DNA of 7,625 nt, from contig CACXAK010000092.1 in the NCBI GenBank assembly GCA_902765655.1, positions 1 through 7,625 of the forward strand, read 5' to 3'. Position numbers and translations under genes: made by a program. This stretch comes from an uncultured bacterium. Its GTDB lineage: Bacteria > Cyanobacteriota > Vampirovibrionia > Gastranaerophilales > Gastranaerophilaceae. A model generated the notes under the pieces. That model worked only from the letters and a program-made list of their open reading frames with translations, did no database searches and was not told where the DNA came from. Of this stretch, positions 6,115 to 7,625 are shown piece after piece. The number at the start of each line of letters is the position of its first letter. The first letter of the stretch is position 1.

Positions 6115-7625
6115 ATGCAATTTATGGATAAAGTAAAAATAAGAATAGTTTCGGGCAAAGGCGGTAACGGAATTGTAGCCTGGCGAAGAGAAAAATACGT
6201 AGACAAAGGCGGTCCTGCAGGCGGAGATGGCGGGAACGGCGGAAGCATTTACCTTGTTGCAGATGAAAATATGTCTACATTGATGGATTTTACATATAAA
6301 ACCGTGTTTAAAGCCGAAGCCGGAGAAAATGGGTTCAAAAAAAGTATGCATGGCAAAAGTGCAAAAGATTTATGCATAAAAGTTCCTGTCGGAACAGTTG
6401 TAAAGGATTTGAAAACAGATAACATAATTGCTGATTTAGATGAACATGGGAAAAAAGTTCTCGTAGCAAAAGGCGGTAGAGGTGGCAGGGGGAACATACA
6501 TTTTTGCACCCCGCAAAATCGTGCCCCTCAGTACTGTGAACCGGGAGAACCCGGAATTGAGCGGAATTTACAGCTTGAATTGAAACTAATTGCAGATGTC
6601 GGATTGTTAGGGATGCCAAATGCAGGCAAATCGACTTTCATAAGCAGAGTATCTTCAGCTAAACCGAAGATTGCAGATTATCCGTTTACAACAATTATTC
6701 CAAATCTTGGAGTTGTACGAAAGCACGACAATGACGGATATGTAATTGCCGATATCCCCGGCTTAATTGAAGGTGCATCTGAAGGAGTAGGATTAGGACA
6801 CGATTTCCTTCGGCATGTCGAAAGATGCCGTTTTCTTTTGCATATTGTTGACGGTACGGCAGAAAATCCTTTACAGAATTATAAAATTATAAATAACGAG
6901 CTAAAAAAATATTCCCAAAAACTGGCAGATTTATTTCAAATTACTGCAATAAATAAAATTGATGCGATAGACGAACAAAAACTTGAAGAATTAAAACAAG
7001 AATTTCGTTCTGAAGGAATTGAAAATATTTATGCAATTTCTGCTGTTACAGGTGAAAATATAGAAGAACTTAAAAACGAACTAGAAAACAGAGTTGATAC
7101 AATTCCAAAACCGATTTCGGATTACGTTGTTGAGGAAGATTTGGAAGCAACAAATAACGATGACAGTTATTGGGAGGTATATAAAGCTGATAAAAATACT
7201 TACGTTGTTGACGGAGGTAAAATTATAAGAATATCTCAGGTCATAAACACAAGAAACACCGAACAGGTAATCCGGCTCCAAAATACAATGCGTGCTATGG
7301 GTATCATTGATGAATTAAAACGCATAGGAATTCAAAACGGAGATACTGTTGTAGTTGGCAAAATTGAACTTGAATATTGGGATGATGAAATGTATAAGCA
7401 GTTCGACCAGTATCTTCCAGAAGCTCTTGTAGAAGCAGAGAAAGCAGCGGATGATTTCGCTCGTGATTTCGTCAGTGCACATAAAGAGGATGCGCTGCAT
7501 TATTTCATCGGTGGAGGAACACTTTACGGAGCGACTTACTCATATGCGATGTGCTATTGGGAAGAACAGATGTGGATTAGAACAAAATCCATCAGCTGCC
7601 AAGAGTTCTTCCACGGCATGCAGGA
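6115..7625 (+). CDS. obg: GTPase Obg/CgtA with an in-frame SIS-domain extension, 3' end beyond window
   Basis: Obg is an essential ribosome-associated GTPase involved in large-subunit assembly and stress signalling. The glycine-rich Obg fold spans about 1-158 (SGKGGNG, REKYVDKGGPAGGDGG, KGGRGGRGN). The G domain follows, with G1 GMPNAGKS (166-173), G3 DIPG (213-216), G4 NKID (280-283) and G5 SAV (309-311). The OCT domain, about 352-421, ends in GDTVVVGKIELEYW. ATG 6115 gives MQFMDKVKI, which aligns with typical Obg starts. Obg should stop near codon 428 (base 7398), the usual family length. Instead the frame stays open through 75 further codons that encode part of an unrelated SIS domain and is still open at the last base. 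Obg itself looks complete and functional. The extension is either a real fusion or an assembly join, and I favour the join. Confidence 0.92.
   Translation, partial: MQFMDKVKIRIVSGKGGNGIVAWRREKYVDKGGPAGGDGGNGGSIYLVADENMSTLMDFTYKTVFKAEAGENGFKKSMHGKSAKDLCIKVPVGTVVKDLKTDNIIADLDEHGKKVLVAKGGRGGRGNIHFCTPQNRAPQYCEPGEPGIERNLQLELKLIADVGLLGMPNAGKSTFISRVSSAKPKIADYPFTTIIPNLGVVRKHDNDGYVIADIPGLIEGASEGVGLGHDFLRHVERCRFLLHIVDGTAENPLQNYKIINNELKKYSQKLADLFQITAINKIDAIDEQKLEELKQEFRSEGIENIYAISAVTGENIEELKNELENRVDTIPKPISDYVVEEDLEATNNDDSYWEVYKADKNTYVVDGGKIIRISQVINTRNTEQVIRLQNTMRAMGIIDELKRIGIQNGDTVVVGKIELEYWDDEMYKQFDQYLPEALVEAEKAADDFARDFVSAHKEDALHYFIGGGTLYGATYSYAMCYWEEQMWIRTKSISCQEFFHGMQ
7399..7625 (+). other. SIS-domain segment (FrlB-like sugar-phosphate deglycase/isomerase), fused after Obg
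   Basis: Codons 429-503 of the obg frame do not belong to Obg. A helix rich in A, E and D (PEALVEAEKAADDFARDF) leads to YFIGGGTLYGATYSYAMC and ends in ISCQEFFHGMQ. This matches the second SIS domain of fructoselysine-6-phosphate deglycase (FrlB) and related phosphosugar enzymes, where the phosphate-binding loop is followed by a (G/S)EFxHG motif; here E497, F498 and H500 fill it. The first SIS domain, about half of such enzymes, is absent. All six phenylalanines here are TTC, against 3 of 11 in the Obg part, and G+C rises to about 46%. This segment therefore probably comes from another genome, by transfer or by misassembly. Confidence 0.7.

Noticed and set aside
6051..6619. Several minus-strand open frames opposite the start of obg
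   Set aside because: They are antisense shadows of the glycine-rich Obg domain (proline- and cysteine-rich translations), overlap one another and have no ribosome sites.

Overview
The window is AT-rich DNA (roughly a third G+C in the genes) from a bacterium. Housekeeping genes fill most of it: priA, a large exported TPR protein, a Xer-type tyrosine recombinase and obg. Low G+C, weak or absent Shine-Dalgarno sequences on several genes and the style of the proteins would fit a host-associated low-GC lineage such as the non-photosynthetic cyanobacterial relatives (Vampirovibrionia/Gastranaerophilales). That is a tentative impression, not something this sequence proves.

Layout. Positions 1-532 hold no convincing gene. 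The first ~420 bases are about 49% G+C by hand count and are packed with inverted repeats: several short hairpins, a nested set of arms at 58-187, a pair of mutually exclusive helices at 228-310, and a 13-bp perfect inverted repeat at 318-453. A minus-strand block follows, transcribed from about 5040 down to 533: TPR protein (3235-5037), a small unrecognised protein with a probable TTG start (2883-3200), and priA (533-2816). priA is broken by a frame change at 2501-2505, where a short coding stretch also seems to be missing. A divergent promoter region (5038-5129) separates this from a plus-strand block: xerC/D-like recombinase (5130-6044) and obg (6115 onward).

The right edge is unusual. The obg frame reaches the expected end of Obg at about codon 428 but meets no stop. 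It continues in frame into the C-terminal half of a SIS (sugar isomerase) domain resembling the fructoselysine-6-phosphate deglycase (FrlB) group, and is still open at the last base. Codon use and G+C change at the same point, from about 30% to about 46%. Either this is a natural in-frame fusion caused by recombination, or two genomes were joined during metagenome assembly; I consider the assembly join more likely.

Together the genes cover replication restart (PriA), chromosome dimer resolution (Xer) and ribosome/stress GTPase function (Obg), plus a periplasmic or membrane-attached TPR scaffold. They do not form a recognisable accessory system. The points worth pursuing are the obg-SIS junction, the broken priA, and the dense hairpin field at the left edge.
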